Below are positions 16,705-25,154 of a stretch of DNA of 64,000 bases, piece by piece (within the stretch, counting starts at the first letter, position 1; each line of letters starts with the position of its first letter). This DNA is from Shewanella basaltis (GTDB lineage: Bacteria > Pseudomonadota > Gammaproteobacteria > Enterobacterales > Shewanellaceae). Under the pieces are notes generated by a model, which ran no database searches, was not told the DNA's origin, and saw only the letters and a list, made by a program, of their open reading frames with translations. A program made the position numbers and the translations under genes. The stretch is taken from assembly GCF_023283885.1 (NCBI RefSeq), contig NZ_JAKILA010000023.1, forward strand, positions 1 to 64,000, read 5' to 3'.

Positions 16705-17208
16705 CTACGATTGTTTGCTGGCTATAAAATCAATCGCATTTTGCGTTAAGCAACGTTTAGACAAGTAGGTGGTGCTTTTTTGCAGTGCAATTAAAAAACC
16801 GGCATCGGTTTGCGTAATACGGTACACATCTGTCCATAAAATGTGTTGGTTTACGTGAGTAGACTGACTGTGAATACCTTTCTCGTCTATGGTTAAGCTG
16901 ACGTGATCTCCCGCGGCTTTACTGATCATTTGTCGCCATAACCACCAGGTTTTTTTAAAGCGAATACTGAGCCATTCTACAACGGCTAAACCGATAAAAA
17001 AGTAACCTAAATAGTACATTTCTTGGCTATTACTGGGTAATTTCCCCACACTTTCTTGCATTAAAATGGCTAAACCAATCACTGTAAATATCGCAGTTTT
17101 ACTGTATTGCTTTAGATTAGGTGTCGTATTAACCGACTGAGTAAAGCATTCTTCAAAGTAGGTTTTATCGAGCACATACTCGGCTGTGTAACTAAACGCT
17201 GCTGACAT
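16705..17208 (-). CDS. YcxB-like membrane protein
   Basis: A 167-residue protein with two hydrophobic helices (about residues 38-52 and 64-82) followed by a soluble C-terminal domain of the YcxB type (TIDEKGIHSQS, WTDVYRITQTDAGFLIAL). The topology resembles small PH-like membrane proteins of unknown function. It converges with the UDG-family gene, with one base between the two stop codons. Confidence 0.65.
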   Translation of the reverse strand: MSAAFSYTAEYVLDKTYFEECFTQSVNTTPNLKQYSKTAIFTVIGLAILMQESVGKLPSNSQEMYYLGYFFIGLAVVEWLSIRFKKTWWLWRQMISKAAGDHVSLTIDEKGIHSQSTHVNQHILWTDVYRITQTDAGFLIALQKSTTYLSKRCLTQNAIDFIASKQS

Positions 17209-17296
17209 GATGACCTATTAGGCTATGGAGTTATTACGATTATCTCATAGTCGTGAGTTTGCTCAAAGCTTGCTGCAAACTCACCACGATAAGCGG

Positions 17297-19939
17297 TTAA
17301 CCGGTAATTGAACTTACGAGTGCTACAGACAATTGTTGTTGTTCTATTAGAGTTAATTGTTGACCTTCTTTGTTAGACAATGAAAACACATTGTCTGCTC
17401 GCTCACCCACAGTGCTGATGGTGGCAGAATGGATATTAAGGTCGAGTGCTCGAAATGCACTGGCGATTTGTTCCATAAATTCACTGGTGTCCAGCGCTGA
17501 TACATTTACCAGGGTGCGCGTGGATTTACGTGAATGCAAAAACTCAATAGTTGGGTGGTTATTAAAACTTTGATGCCGTCTTGATGCTCGTTTTTTAGGT
17601 AGTTCAACGCCTTGGTCTAGCACCTGATGTAATTTGTTCAGTACTTGTTTACGACGTTGAGCACTGGTGATTGGCTTTTCGTCAAAATCGAGCACCTTAA
17701 ATGACTCAACCACATAACCGTCTTTAGTGCGGGCTATTTGGGCTTGTTTAACTGAAATCCGCAGTGCCGCTAAGGTGTTGAACAGTTTAACAAAAAGTCC
17801 TGTGCGGTCTTTGGTGTACACAAAGACGTCGCTGCAGCCTTTTACTACGGCATCGTCGAGTAAAATTAAGGTATTAAACTGGTTATCTTCAGTCGGTGTG
17901 TGGTTATGTTGCAACATTGCTTGGGTGTATCTGGCAATGTCGTCGGCTTCGGCATTACTGAAAAACGCGATAGGTAAACGCTGCCATAATTTTTTTATGG
18001 CTAAGGTGGTGTCGGCATCGGCCCTTAGCAGATTGAGTGCTTCTTGCTTGTGTTCGCGCACAATGGTTCGGATCTGCAATACGTTTTCAAAACCGCCTCG
18101 CAGTGCTTTACGCGTGATAAAGTACAAATCCTTAAGCAGAGAGGCTTTCCAGTCATTCCATAGGTCGTCGTTGGTTGCTTGAATGTCGGCAATGGTCAGG
18201 CAATATAATGCGTCTAGCCGAGTAAGCGTGCCGACCTTTTGGGCAAACGTATTGACAACTTCAGGATCGTATATATCCATTCGTTGTGAGGTAATTGACA
18301 TCAGTAAGTGGTTTTCTACTAGCCAACAGATTAACTTTTCTTGTGAGGCTTTAAGGCCATGAAACTTGGCAAACATGCTGGCATCCACTGCGCCCAGTTC
18401 GCTGTGGTCACCGCCACGTCCTTTGGCTAAATCGTGAAATAGTGCGGCAAAAAGTAAGTTAGTTTTATTAGACATTTTTTGGTAAATGTCTGCCGCCAGA
18501 GCTAAGTCTTTGTCGAGACTTTTAATGTCTTTGCCGTAGGCGTAAATGTTTTTAAGCACCTTATGGGTGTGTTCATCAACGGTGTAGGCATGGAATAAGT
18601 CAAACTGCATTTGGCCTACAACCTCACGCCACTGCGGCAGGTAAGACGCTAAAATGCCGTGTTGATGCATTAATGTAATGGCTAACCCCATGCCTTCTGG
18701 GTGGGCAAAAATGGCTTTAAATTGTTGTCGACAGCGTTGAAAATCTTGCAAGTCACCCATGAGTCGACGTCTTACTTGGCGCAACAAGCGTAGGGTTTCT
18801 GCGGTAATACCGACGATTTTGTCGTGGTGAATGGCAATAAACTCAAACAAGGCCATGATTTGGGTGCGATCGATAAACACGGTTTCGTCACGCACGTGAA
18901 TGTATTGGTCGACTATTTCAAAGTTGTCATTAATCGGGATGATCTCGGGGTTGAGCTGCTCAATGATTTCGCGATGAAAATACGCCATTAAAATTTTGTT
19001 TAATTCGCCAATCCGCTTCATTGCCCTAAATAGCTGACGCATCATTTTTTCAATGGCAATACTGCCGCTTTCGCCGATAGACATGCTGTCGCCAAAGCCC
19101 ATCAATTTAGCCACTTCAGCTTGATATTGCAGTAACAGGCGGTTTTCTGAGCGTTGTGCCGCCTGGTGCAGAGCAAAACGCACTCGAAACAAAAAGTTTT
19201 GGCACTCCATTAGTTCGGCGTATTCGTCGTTGGTTAAAAAACCAAAACGACGAAGTGATTGCATGTTAGCAACGCCAAAATGTTTACGGGCCACCCAGGT
19301 GAGTGTTTGAATGTCGCGTATGCCGCCAGGGCTGGTTTTTAAATTGGGCTCGATGCTAAATGCAGTACCTTGGGCTTTGGCGTGTCGTTCTTGTTGTTCG
19401 CTTTGTTTGGCGTTAAAGAACGCCTGACTTTGCCATAAATCTTGGCCGTATAAGGCGCTTAATACTTGTTGTTGATGCTCGGTATGACCAAACAAATGGC
19501 GAATTTCTAACAGGCTGGTTGCGATGGTTACATCGTCTTTACAGGCTTGATAAGTGTCTTTTAAACTTCGTACTGCATGGCCTAAATCTAAGCCGATGTC
19601 CCATAATTGAGTTAAAAATTCACTGATTTTTGTGCCATCGCTAGCCGTGAGTTCGCCGTCATGAATGATGCAGATGTCGATATCCGAAAAGGGGTGTAAG
19701 GTTTGCCTGCCATAACCGCCAACGGCATTAAGAGAAATAAAGCGGTTGTCGAGTTCAAGCGTTTGCCAGAGTTGGCATAAGAGGGCATCGAAAAAATGCG
19801 ATCGCTTGTTCAAGGTGTCATTAATTGCACTTTGAAATATGTTGTCTTGTAAAAATAGATCCAGTGACTTTATAGCCTGTTTAAGCTCAGCTGTGGTCAT
19901 CTCTGGGCGCAAATCTGTACTAGCAGGTTGCGAAAGCAT
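17297..19939 (-). CDS. glnD: Bifunctional uridylyltransferase/uridylyl-removing enzyme GlnD
   Basis: An 880-residue nitrogen sensor that uridylylates PII proteins when glutamine is low and removes UMP when it is high. The nucleotidyltransferase motif GGYGRQTLHPFSDIDI lies at residues 74-89. An HD hydrolase domain contains FHDLAKGRGGDHSELG in the middle of the protein. Two C-terminal ACT domains (VFVYTKDRTGLFVKLFNTLA and TLVNVSALDTSEFMEQIASA) bind glutamine. Length is normal. AAGGAG precedes the ATG. It stands alone here, transcribed away from the pseudouridine synthase gene. Confidence 0.96.
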   Translation of the reverse strand: MLSQPASTDLRPEMTTAELKQAIKSLDLFLQDNIFQSAINDTLNKRSHFFDALLCQLWQTLELDNRFISLNAVGGYGRQTLHPFSDIDICIIHDGELTASDGTKISEFLTQLWDIGLDLGHAVRSLKDTYQACKDDVTIATSLLEIRHLFGHTEHQQQVLSALYGQDLWQSQAFFNAKQSEQQERHAKAQGTAFSIEPNLKTSPGGIRDIQTLTWVARKHFGVANMQSLRRFGFLTNDEYAELMECQNFLFRVRFALHQAAQRSENRLLLQYQAEVAKLMGFGDSMSIGESGSIAIEKMMRQLFRAMKRIGELNKILMAYFHREIIEQLNPEIIPINDNFEIVDQYIHVRDETVFIDRTQIMALFEFIAIHHDKIVGITAETLRLLRQVRRRLMGDLQDFQRCRQQFKAIFAHPEGMGLAITLMHQHGILASYLPQWREVVGQMQFDLFHAYTVDEHTHKVLKNIYAYGKDIKSLDKDLALAADIYQKMSNKTNLLFAALFHDLAKGRGGDHSELGAVDASMFAKFHGLKASQEKLICWLVENHLLMSITSQRMDIYDPEVVNTFAQKVGTLTRLDALYCLTIADIQATNDDLWNDWKASLLKDLYFITRKALRGGFENVLQIRTIVREHKQEALNLLRADADTTLAIKKLWQRLPIAFFSNAEADDIARYTQAMLQHNHTPTEDNQFNTLILLDDAVVKGCSDVFVYTKDRTGLFVKLFNTLAALRISVKQAQIARTKDGYVVESFKVLDFDEKPITSAQRRKQVLNKLHQVLDQGVELPKKRASRRHQSFNNHPTIEFLHSRKSTRTLVNVSALDTSEFMEQIASAFRALDLNIHSATISTVGERADNVFSLSNKEGQQLTLIEQQQLSVALVSSITG

Positions 19940-20016
19940 GTTACTCCTTATTAATGTAGTCCTGTTACAGAATAAGGTATTCTTTATGAAATTGGTATCA
20001 CTCTTAATGAGGTTTT

Positions 20017-20730
20017 ATGGCGTCTAAGCGTGGTCGATTAGATCAGTTTGTTGCACGTGCGTTGCAAGTGTCGAAAAAAGCGGTGCGTCAACTCCTGATT
20101 AATAATCACATTTTAGTGGACGGCACTGTGGCTAAATCGCCCGATTTACAGATTGATGAGTTTAGTCATATTGTGTGTAATGACGTTGTTTTACAGCAAC
20201 ACCAAAAGCAATATTACATGCTTAATAAACCAGACGGTGTGGTTAGTGCAACTATTGATGACAAGCACCCAACGGCATTAAGTTTGCTTAAAGGGGTTAA
20301 CCCTGCCATGTTGCATATTGCTGGGCGACTTGATTTACATTCGACGGGGCTGTTGCTCATTACTAACGACGCTAAGTGGTCTGCTGCATTAATGGCACCA
20401 GATCATAAAGTGGCTAAGCAGTATATTGTGACGTTGGCGCATCCGATTAGTGATGACTATATCGAGGCTTTTGCCAAAGGCATGTATTTTGCGTTTGAAG
20501 ATATTACGACACAGCCTGCACAATTAACGATGTTGTCTGCTCATCAGGCGAGGGTGGTGCTGCGTGAAGGAAAGTATCATCAAATTAAGCGAATGTTTGG
20601 CCGCTTTCGTAATCCTGTGGTTGCCTTGCATCGTGAATCAATAGGGGGCATTACGCTCGATAACACCTTATTGCCGGGAGAGTATCGTGTATTAACACAA
20701 GCTGAAGTAGATTGCATAATTCAGCACTAG
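20017..20730 (+). CDS. RsuA-family 16S rRNA pseudouridine synthase
   Basis: A 237-residue protein with an N-terminal S4-like RNA-binding domain (RLDQFVARALQVSKKAVRQLL), the linker YYMLNKPDGVVSA and the catalytic motif GRLDLHSTGLLLITNDAKWS with the active Asp in RLD. The C-terminal KYHQIKRMFGRFRNPVVALHR is characteristic of the RsuA/RluB group. By length and order it fits the RsuA branch, which makes pseudouridine 516 in 16S rRNA, but RsuA paralogues are common, so the exact site is inferred. It is divergent from glnD. Confidence 0.85.
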   Translation: MASKRGRLDQFVARALQVSKKAVRQLLINNHILVDGTVAKSPDLQIDEFSHIVCNDVVLQQHQKQYYMLNKPDGVVSATIDDKHPTALSLLKGVNPAMLHIAGRLDLHSTGLLLITNDAKWSAALMAPDHKVAKQYIVTLAHPISDDYIEAFAKGMYFAFEDITTQPAQLTMLSAHQARVVLREGKYHQIKRMFGRFRNPVVALHRESIGGITLDNTLLPGEYRVLTQAEVDCIIQH

Positions 20731-20794
20731 ATCAATTTTTTGTTGTTTGTGGCATGTTAATTTATCTGTTCATCGGCAACGGGTTGGATAAAAC

Positions 20795-21751
20795 GTGGAT
20801 TTACAAGCATTAAAAAAAGTCAGTGAACTCGATGTATTTAGCTTAATGGTATTTAAGTTCATTTATGAAACCGGTTATGCAAATTTTGCTGCAAAAGAGT
20901 TGGCTGTGTCTGCGCCCAAGATTAGTCGCTGTTTAACGTCGTTACGCATTATCTTTAATGACGAGCTGTTTTTTCGCCGTCAACAGGGGCTTAAGCCAAC
21001 GCCATTAGCGGATCGTTTATATCAACCGGTTTGTCAGCTTTGTGACATGTTTAGCCAAATGGAGCGCTCGGTTGAAGAAAACGTCAATCAATGTCAGCGT
21101 AGCGTATTGCATGTTGCTGTTTCGCCAAACATTATTACCAGTGTTGCCATAGCGTTAAGTGAGTGCCCTCAAGATACTGTCGGTAAAGTTAGATTACACA
21201 GTTGGCAAGCTGACACAGAAGAGCTGATTTACAATGGCGAGTTAGATTTTGGTATTGGTTATGATACCCAAGATTCTCATGGCTTAGACGTTTATCCTAT
21301 AGCAAGTCCGAGCAATATCTCTATTGTTGGTAATGCGAAACACCCTTTTTGGGATAATGCCGATAACATTAAAATTGAAGATATTGTGCAACATTCGCTG
21401 GTGTATTTACGCTGTCGCGGTTTTAATAATCGTATTGATCCATTAGAACTGTATTGCCAAAACAATGGCTTGTTATTAGAAGACATTGAGTATGTTAGCA
21501 AGTTAGAGGAGTGGTATTGGCATATATTAACCATGAATAGTTTGTCATTAGCCATTTGCCATGAAGGCTCTTTTGCAGAACAACTGCCACAATTACGCGT
21601 AAAGCGCTTACCGAAACTAGAACTTGAACGACTTCACTCAGTGATGCCGATGCCAAATTATTGTTTAATTGAGCGAGCAGAACATTACCGAAGGTATTCT
21701 GCCGATGTGAGGCAAATGATAATCAATATCACTCGTTCAGTGTTATTGTGA
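20795..21751 (+). CDS. LysR-family transcriptional regulator
   Basis: A 318-residue regulator with an N-terminal winged helix-turn-helix (SLMVFKFIYETGYANFAAKE, then SAPKISRCLTSLR) and a periplasmic-binding-protein-like effector domain. The start is a GTG at 20795 with a weak ribosome binding site, so it could be a few codons off. It lies 335 bases upstream of the decaheme cytochrome gene on the same strand and probably controls it; a palindrome at 21917-21937 is a candidate site. The effector is not predictable. Confidence 0.82.
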   Translation: MDLQALKKVSELDVFSLMVFKFIYETGYANFAAKELAVSAPKISRCLTSLRIIFNDELFFRRQQGLKPTPLADRLYQPVCQLCDMFSQMERSVEENVNQCQRSVLHVAVSPNIITSVAIALSECPQDTVGKVRLHSWQADTEELIYNGELDFGIGYDTQDSHGLDVYPIASPSNISIVGNAKHPFWDNADNIKIEDIVQHSLVYLRCRGFNNRIDPLELYCQNNGLLLEDIEYVSKLEEWYWHILTMNSLSLAICHEGSFAEQLPQLRVKRLPKLELERLHSVMPMPNYCLIERAEHYRRYSADVRQMIINITRSVLL

Positions 21752-21916
21752 GCTCAGTCAAGACGTTAATGAACGAATGGGCAGGGATGTCTCTTTAATC
21801 GTTATGCTAGATGAAATTTTAAGTATATAAAAATCAATGGTTTATTTTTATAAGTTGTTTGGTTTTCTTTTCTAAATTCATTTCACCCCACCAAATACCT
21901 CTTTAGGGTTACAAAT

Positions 21917-21937
21917 AATGAAATTCCCTTTTTCATT
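21917..21937 (+). promoter_or_regulatory. Inverted repeat, candidate LysR operator for the cytochrome gene
   Basis: AATGAAA-N7-TTTCATT, a perfect 7-bp inverted repeat containing the T-N11-A arrangement common in LysR sites. It sits between the LysR gene and the cytochrome gene, about 150 bases before the latter's start. The region is A/T-rich, so chance is possible. Confidence 0.35.
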
Positions 21938-22086
21938 TATCAGGATATCCAATAATAAAACTGCTGATTTCTGTTAACGAATTTGCAACCAAACGTCACA
22001 GCTTTACTATCTCACGCGGGTATTTTTACTTAAATCCTTATATTTTGTATGTGTAAGACCTACAAATCTAAATCGGGGGATTTAAG

Positions 22087-24411
22087 ATGAAAAAATATAA
22101 TAGAACAATACTAGCAGCAGCGTTTATTGCCGCTTTTGGTATTGTAGGGTGTGGTTCTGACGGCAGTGATGGTGCTGATGGAGCCGATGGTGTCAATGGC
22201 GTTGACGGTGTAGATGGGGCTGATGGAACGTCTGCAGCGCTTACCGTTTCTACGGTTGAAAATGCTTACGACTTTAACTTGCAACTGGACCCAGCAGACA
22301 TTGTCGTGGTCGGTAGCGATCCTTTTAGTATTAAATTTACGGTATCAGGTAAAGGCTCTGGCAACAAAACCGTGCCTTTTTCAGGCTTAGAGCGAGTTGC
22401 GTTATATGTGATGAGTCAGTCAGCTAATACGACTGATTCTGGCGCGCCCATGCTTTGGACCAGCCATACATTGGCAAATAGTTTTGGCAGTAGCATGTAT
22501 TGTAATTTAACCGGCAGCACTACAGCGCGTGACGGTTCTGTCGTCAATGCTTGTACACTGGTTGAAGATACGGCAAACCCTGGAACCTACATTGGTACTT
22601 GGGCTCATGAAGGTAATGCGCCTGTGGTATTTGCCGATGGCGACGCTAATGATTTAGTGCGCGTGATGATACGTGCTTATGATGTTGTTAATGCTGATGG
22701 TGATGACATTAGCGATAAAATTTTATCGACACCGCTAGATTTTATTCCTGCAACAGGCGAGTTAGCTGTTTCTGAAAAAGATTCAGTGTCTAATGCAGCT
22801 TGTATTAATTGTCATGGCGAGTTAACTGGGTATGACGACAGTGATAAGCGTATTTCAAAAATTGCTGCCCATCATAACTACCAAAAAGTTGAAAACTGCG
22901 TCGCGTGTCATAACCCAGCTTATGCAGCCGACCAAAACGACCCTGAATTAGGCTTTAACCCTAATTTTAATGCCATGATCCATACTATTCATGCTGGTGG
23001 GCATCTTGCTGAATGGGGTGTATTACAGGGTGATGCAGAAGCGTTTGCTGAAGTTCACTTCCCAACGGAATTGAATGAATGTACTGCGTGTCATGACAAT
23101 GGCGATCAGTGGAAAGAAAACATTTACCGTGAAGCGTGTGTTGGCTGTCATGTCACGGTGAATTTTGAAACGGGCGAAGGTCATTCTGACTTCGAACTTC
23201 CACAAGCTGACGATTCACAATGTATGAATTGCCATGTGAGCGGACTCAGTCCTGCAAGCGCACATAAAGTAGGTAAACGTGCAGAGTATGCTGATTTATT
23301 AACCGTAGACTTTACCAGTATCACAGCGGTACCGTCAGCGACGGCTGGAATGCAAACATTGACAATTAAAGCCAATGTAACCATGAATGGTGTTGCTGTA
23401 GCAGATGGTACCAACTTAGGCGCTTACAATGCCACAAGTAACCCAACGGGTATGCTACCTGCCAATGGTTTATTGATTGGTAATGTAGATGCAACGGGTA
23501 AAGTGAATTCGTGGCGTGACCTAAGCATTAGCCTTAGTCTATCGAGTGGTACTTTATCTGGTGGAGTACTGACGATCGTTAAAGACGTACCTGATGCACA
23601 AGCAACTGGCACGATATACATTGGTTCAGAAGCAAATGTGTGTGTTAAATCTGGTAAAGTTGCTGGCTGTGGTGAAGATGACTTAGAGTACGAATACGAA
23701 AACCCAATAGGTAATACGTCTTCAATTAAGTACTTTGATCTTGCTGGTGACACAGTTAACTTGATGCGCACAACCGATGCAGACCGTATTACGGTAACAG
23801 AAGCTAAGTGTAACTCTTGTCATGGCACACTGGATTATATCAAGGGTCGTCGACATGGTACTTATACCTTTGACCAATGCCAAAACTGTCACAACGAAAC
23901 TAACGGCGCTTCAGGCCATGATGAATCATGGACAAAAGCTGAAGATGGTTCTGTGGTAGTGACTCCAGATCTTTCTTATGATAACAAAGACTTGGTTACA
24001 GTATCACACCGTTTCCACAGTGGTAACTGGAACACAATCGAAGGGATTTACCGAGATCATACTGGCGAACTAATTGGCTACCCAAGCAATGAAACGGATT
24101 GTGCCGCATGCCATAAGGATGGAGCAGTATTCTTTGCCGACGATGGTGGATTAACCTCAGGTAAACGTGCGATTAAAGTTGGTGCAACGTCTACTAATGC
24201 AGGTTATTACATTTCTCCAGTAGCTGAGTCATGCCGTAGCTGTCACGCTCACTCTAATGGTGCCGCACTTGCTCACTTTAAGAGTAATGGTGCCATCGTA
24301 GAAGGCGATGCAATGACTGATTCTGATTTACCTGTAGAGTCTTGTGCAACATGTCATGCTGAGGGTAAAACTTACGGTCTTGATAAAGTTCATTCAACCA
24401 CTTCTCACTAG
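22087..24411 (+). CDS. OmcA/MtrC-family decaheme c-type cytochrome (outer-membrane lipoprotein)
   Basis: A 774-residue extracellular electron-transfer lipoprotein. The lipobox ends at Cys22 (GIVGC) and is followed by a short collagen-like Gly-Asp-rich spacer. There are exactly ten CXXCH haem sites in two pentahaem groups: ACINCH, CVACH, CTACH, CVGCH, CMNCH, then CNSCH, CQNCH, CAACH, CRSCH, CATCH. Between them a beta-rich domain carries a CX8C pair (VCVKSGKVAGC), the disulphide typical of MtrC/OmcA proteins. No MtrA, MtrB or other partner lies nearby, so it is a lone surface cytochrome with an upstream LysR gene. A terminator follows. The substrate is unknown. Confidence 0.9.
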   Translation: MKKYNRTILAAAFIAAFGIVGCGSDGSDGADGADGVNGVDGVDGADGTSAALTVSTVENAYDFNLQLDPADIVVVGSDPFSIKFTVSGKGSGNKTVPFSGLERVALYVMSQSANTTDSGAPMLWTSHTLANSFGSSMYCNLTGSTTARDGSVVNACTLVEDTANPGTYIGTWAHEGNAPVVFADGDANDLVRVMIRAYDVVNADGDDISDKILSTPLDFIPATGELAVSEKDSVSNAACINCHGELTGYDDSDKRISKIAAHHNYQKVENCVACHNPAYAADQNDPELGFNPNFNAMIHTIHAGGHLAEWGVLQGDAEAFAEVHFPTELNECTACHDNGDQWKENIYREACVGCHVTVNFETGEGHSDFELPQADDSQCMNCHVSGLSPASAHKVGKRAEYADLLTVDFTSITAVPSATAGMQTLTIKANVTMNGVAVADGTNLGAYNATSNPTGMLPANGLLIGNVDATGKVNSWRDLSISLSLSSGTLSGGVLTIVKDVPDAQATGTIYIGSEANVCVKSGKVAGCGEDDLEYEYENPIGNTSSIKYFDLAGDTVNLMRTTDADRITVTEAKCNSCHGTLDYIKGRRHGTYTFDQCQNCHNETNGASGHDESWTKAEDGSVVVTPDLSYDNKDLVTVSHRFHSGNWNTIEGIYRDHTGELIGYPSNETDCAACHKDGAVFFADDGGLTSGKRAIKVGATSTNAGYYISPVAESCRSCHAHSNGAALAHFKSNGAIVEGDAMTDSDLPVESCATCHAEGKTYGLDKVHSTTSH

Positions 24412-24461
24412 GTGAGTCAATAAAACAACTTTTTCTTAATCATCACTTAAGAAGCTAAGCA

Positions 24462-24494
24462 GGAGGGAGGCAGCAATGTCTCCCTCTTTTTTGG
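24462..24494 (+). terminator. Rho-independent terminator of the cytochrome gene
   Basis: GAGGGAG (24463-24469) pairs with CTCCCTC (24480-24486) and is followed by TTTTTT. It starts about 50 bases after the cytochrome stop codon. Confidence 0.8.
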
Positions 24495-24524
24495 TTTATT
24501 TTCACTTATAAGTGCAGCTAGGGT

Positions 24525-24581
24525 CGCTACGCTGCTAAGATTTTATAGATTCTAGCCGCGCGGCGTTCTAGCAGCGTAGCG
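24525..24581. repeat. Intergenic inverted repeat
   Basis: CGCTACGCTGCTA (24525-24537) is the exact reverse complement of TAGCAGCGTAGCG (24569-24581), with a GC-rich palindromic centre (TCTAGCCGCGCGGCG) between them. It abuts the left end of the MITE-like element at 24584. It may be a REP-like palindrome into which the element inserted. Confidence 0.55.
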
Positions 24582-24583
24582 CT

Positions 24584-24852
24584 CTAGGGTCTGTTGATCT
24601 TTCAAGGTTATTTTTGCAGCAAATTGTTGGTCTTTTATACAAGGCAGAGACGTTGAAGTGTAGTTATTCTACATAAAAAGTCGATAACGCAGTAAAAATG
24701 ACCAACAAACGCTGCCCACAGGGTTCGGCTAAAAACGTTTTACTCTTTGTTGAATAGATTTTGCTTAGGTGGCTAGGCTTCAATCCATTCGCCTCGATTA
24801 ACACGTTTTTAACTCGAACAAAATTCAACCCGCAAAGATCAACAGACCCTAG
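24584..24852. mobile_element. MITE-like element, GGTCTGTTGATC family, with CTAG target duplication
   Basis: About 261 bases with perfect 15-bp terminal inverted repeats (GGTCTGTTGATCTTT / AAAGATCAACAGACC). Both ends are flanked by CTAG (24584-24587 and 24849-24852), consistent with a 4-bp target-site duplication of the YTAR type made by IS5-like transposases. It has no coding capacity and so is non-autonomous. A 52-base deletion derivative of the same family lies at 43534-43585. IS5 relatedness is inferred from the duplication only. Confidence 0.7.
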
Positions 24853-24918
24853 GTTCTAGACTCAATAATGGTCGCCATTTTATCGTAGATAGCAAAAGGG
24901 AGGCATTGTAGCCTCCCT

Positions 24919-25122
24919 TATTAACCTGAGCTCGGGATAAGGGATGAACTTATACTATTTAAAATCAACATGTTACCCGTTCTCACTTTCAAGCTTGTCA
25001 TTTGTTCTGCTAACAAGGCTAATTGACGCGTCAATAGCTAGCCTATTGTAAGTCGATTCAACGCAGTGAGCAGAGCAAAGGACTGTTTGAAAGGCATTTG
25101 TTATCCCGAGCTCAGGTTTATT
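24919..25122. mobile_element. MITE-like element, AACCTGAGCTCGGGATAA family, copy 1
   Basis: 196 bases (24923-25118) bounded by perfect 18-bp inverted repeats AACCTGAGCTCGGGATAA / TTATCCCGAGCTCAGGTT, with TATT on both sides as a 4-bp target duplication. No coding potential. A second copy lies at 49015-49219, alike along most of the right-hand 120 bases (for example CGCGTCAATAGCTAGCC) and with a different duplication (AATT). It lies downstream of the POT transporter gene. Confidence 0.75.
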
Positions 25123-25154
25123 AGTATGCAGCATTCATTGAGTGCGATTAGCGA

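Noticed and set aside
22087..22240. Gly-Asp-rich repeats at the start of the cytochrome considered as a sign of a separate collagen-like gene
   Set aside because: They are in frame directly after the lipobox and form a spacer in the same protein.
24500..25150. Possible small RNA genes in the hairpin-rich gap
   Set aside because: The structures are explained by terminal inverted repeats of two MITE-like elements and a REP-like palindrome; no promoter-terminator pair is clear.
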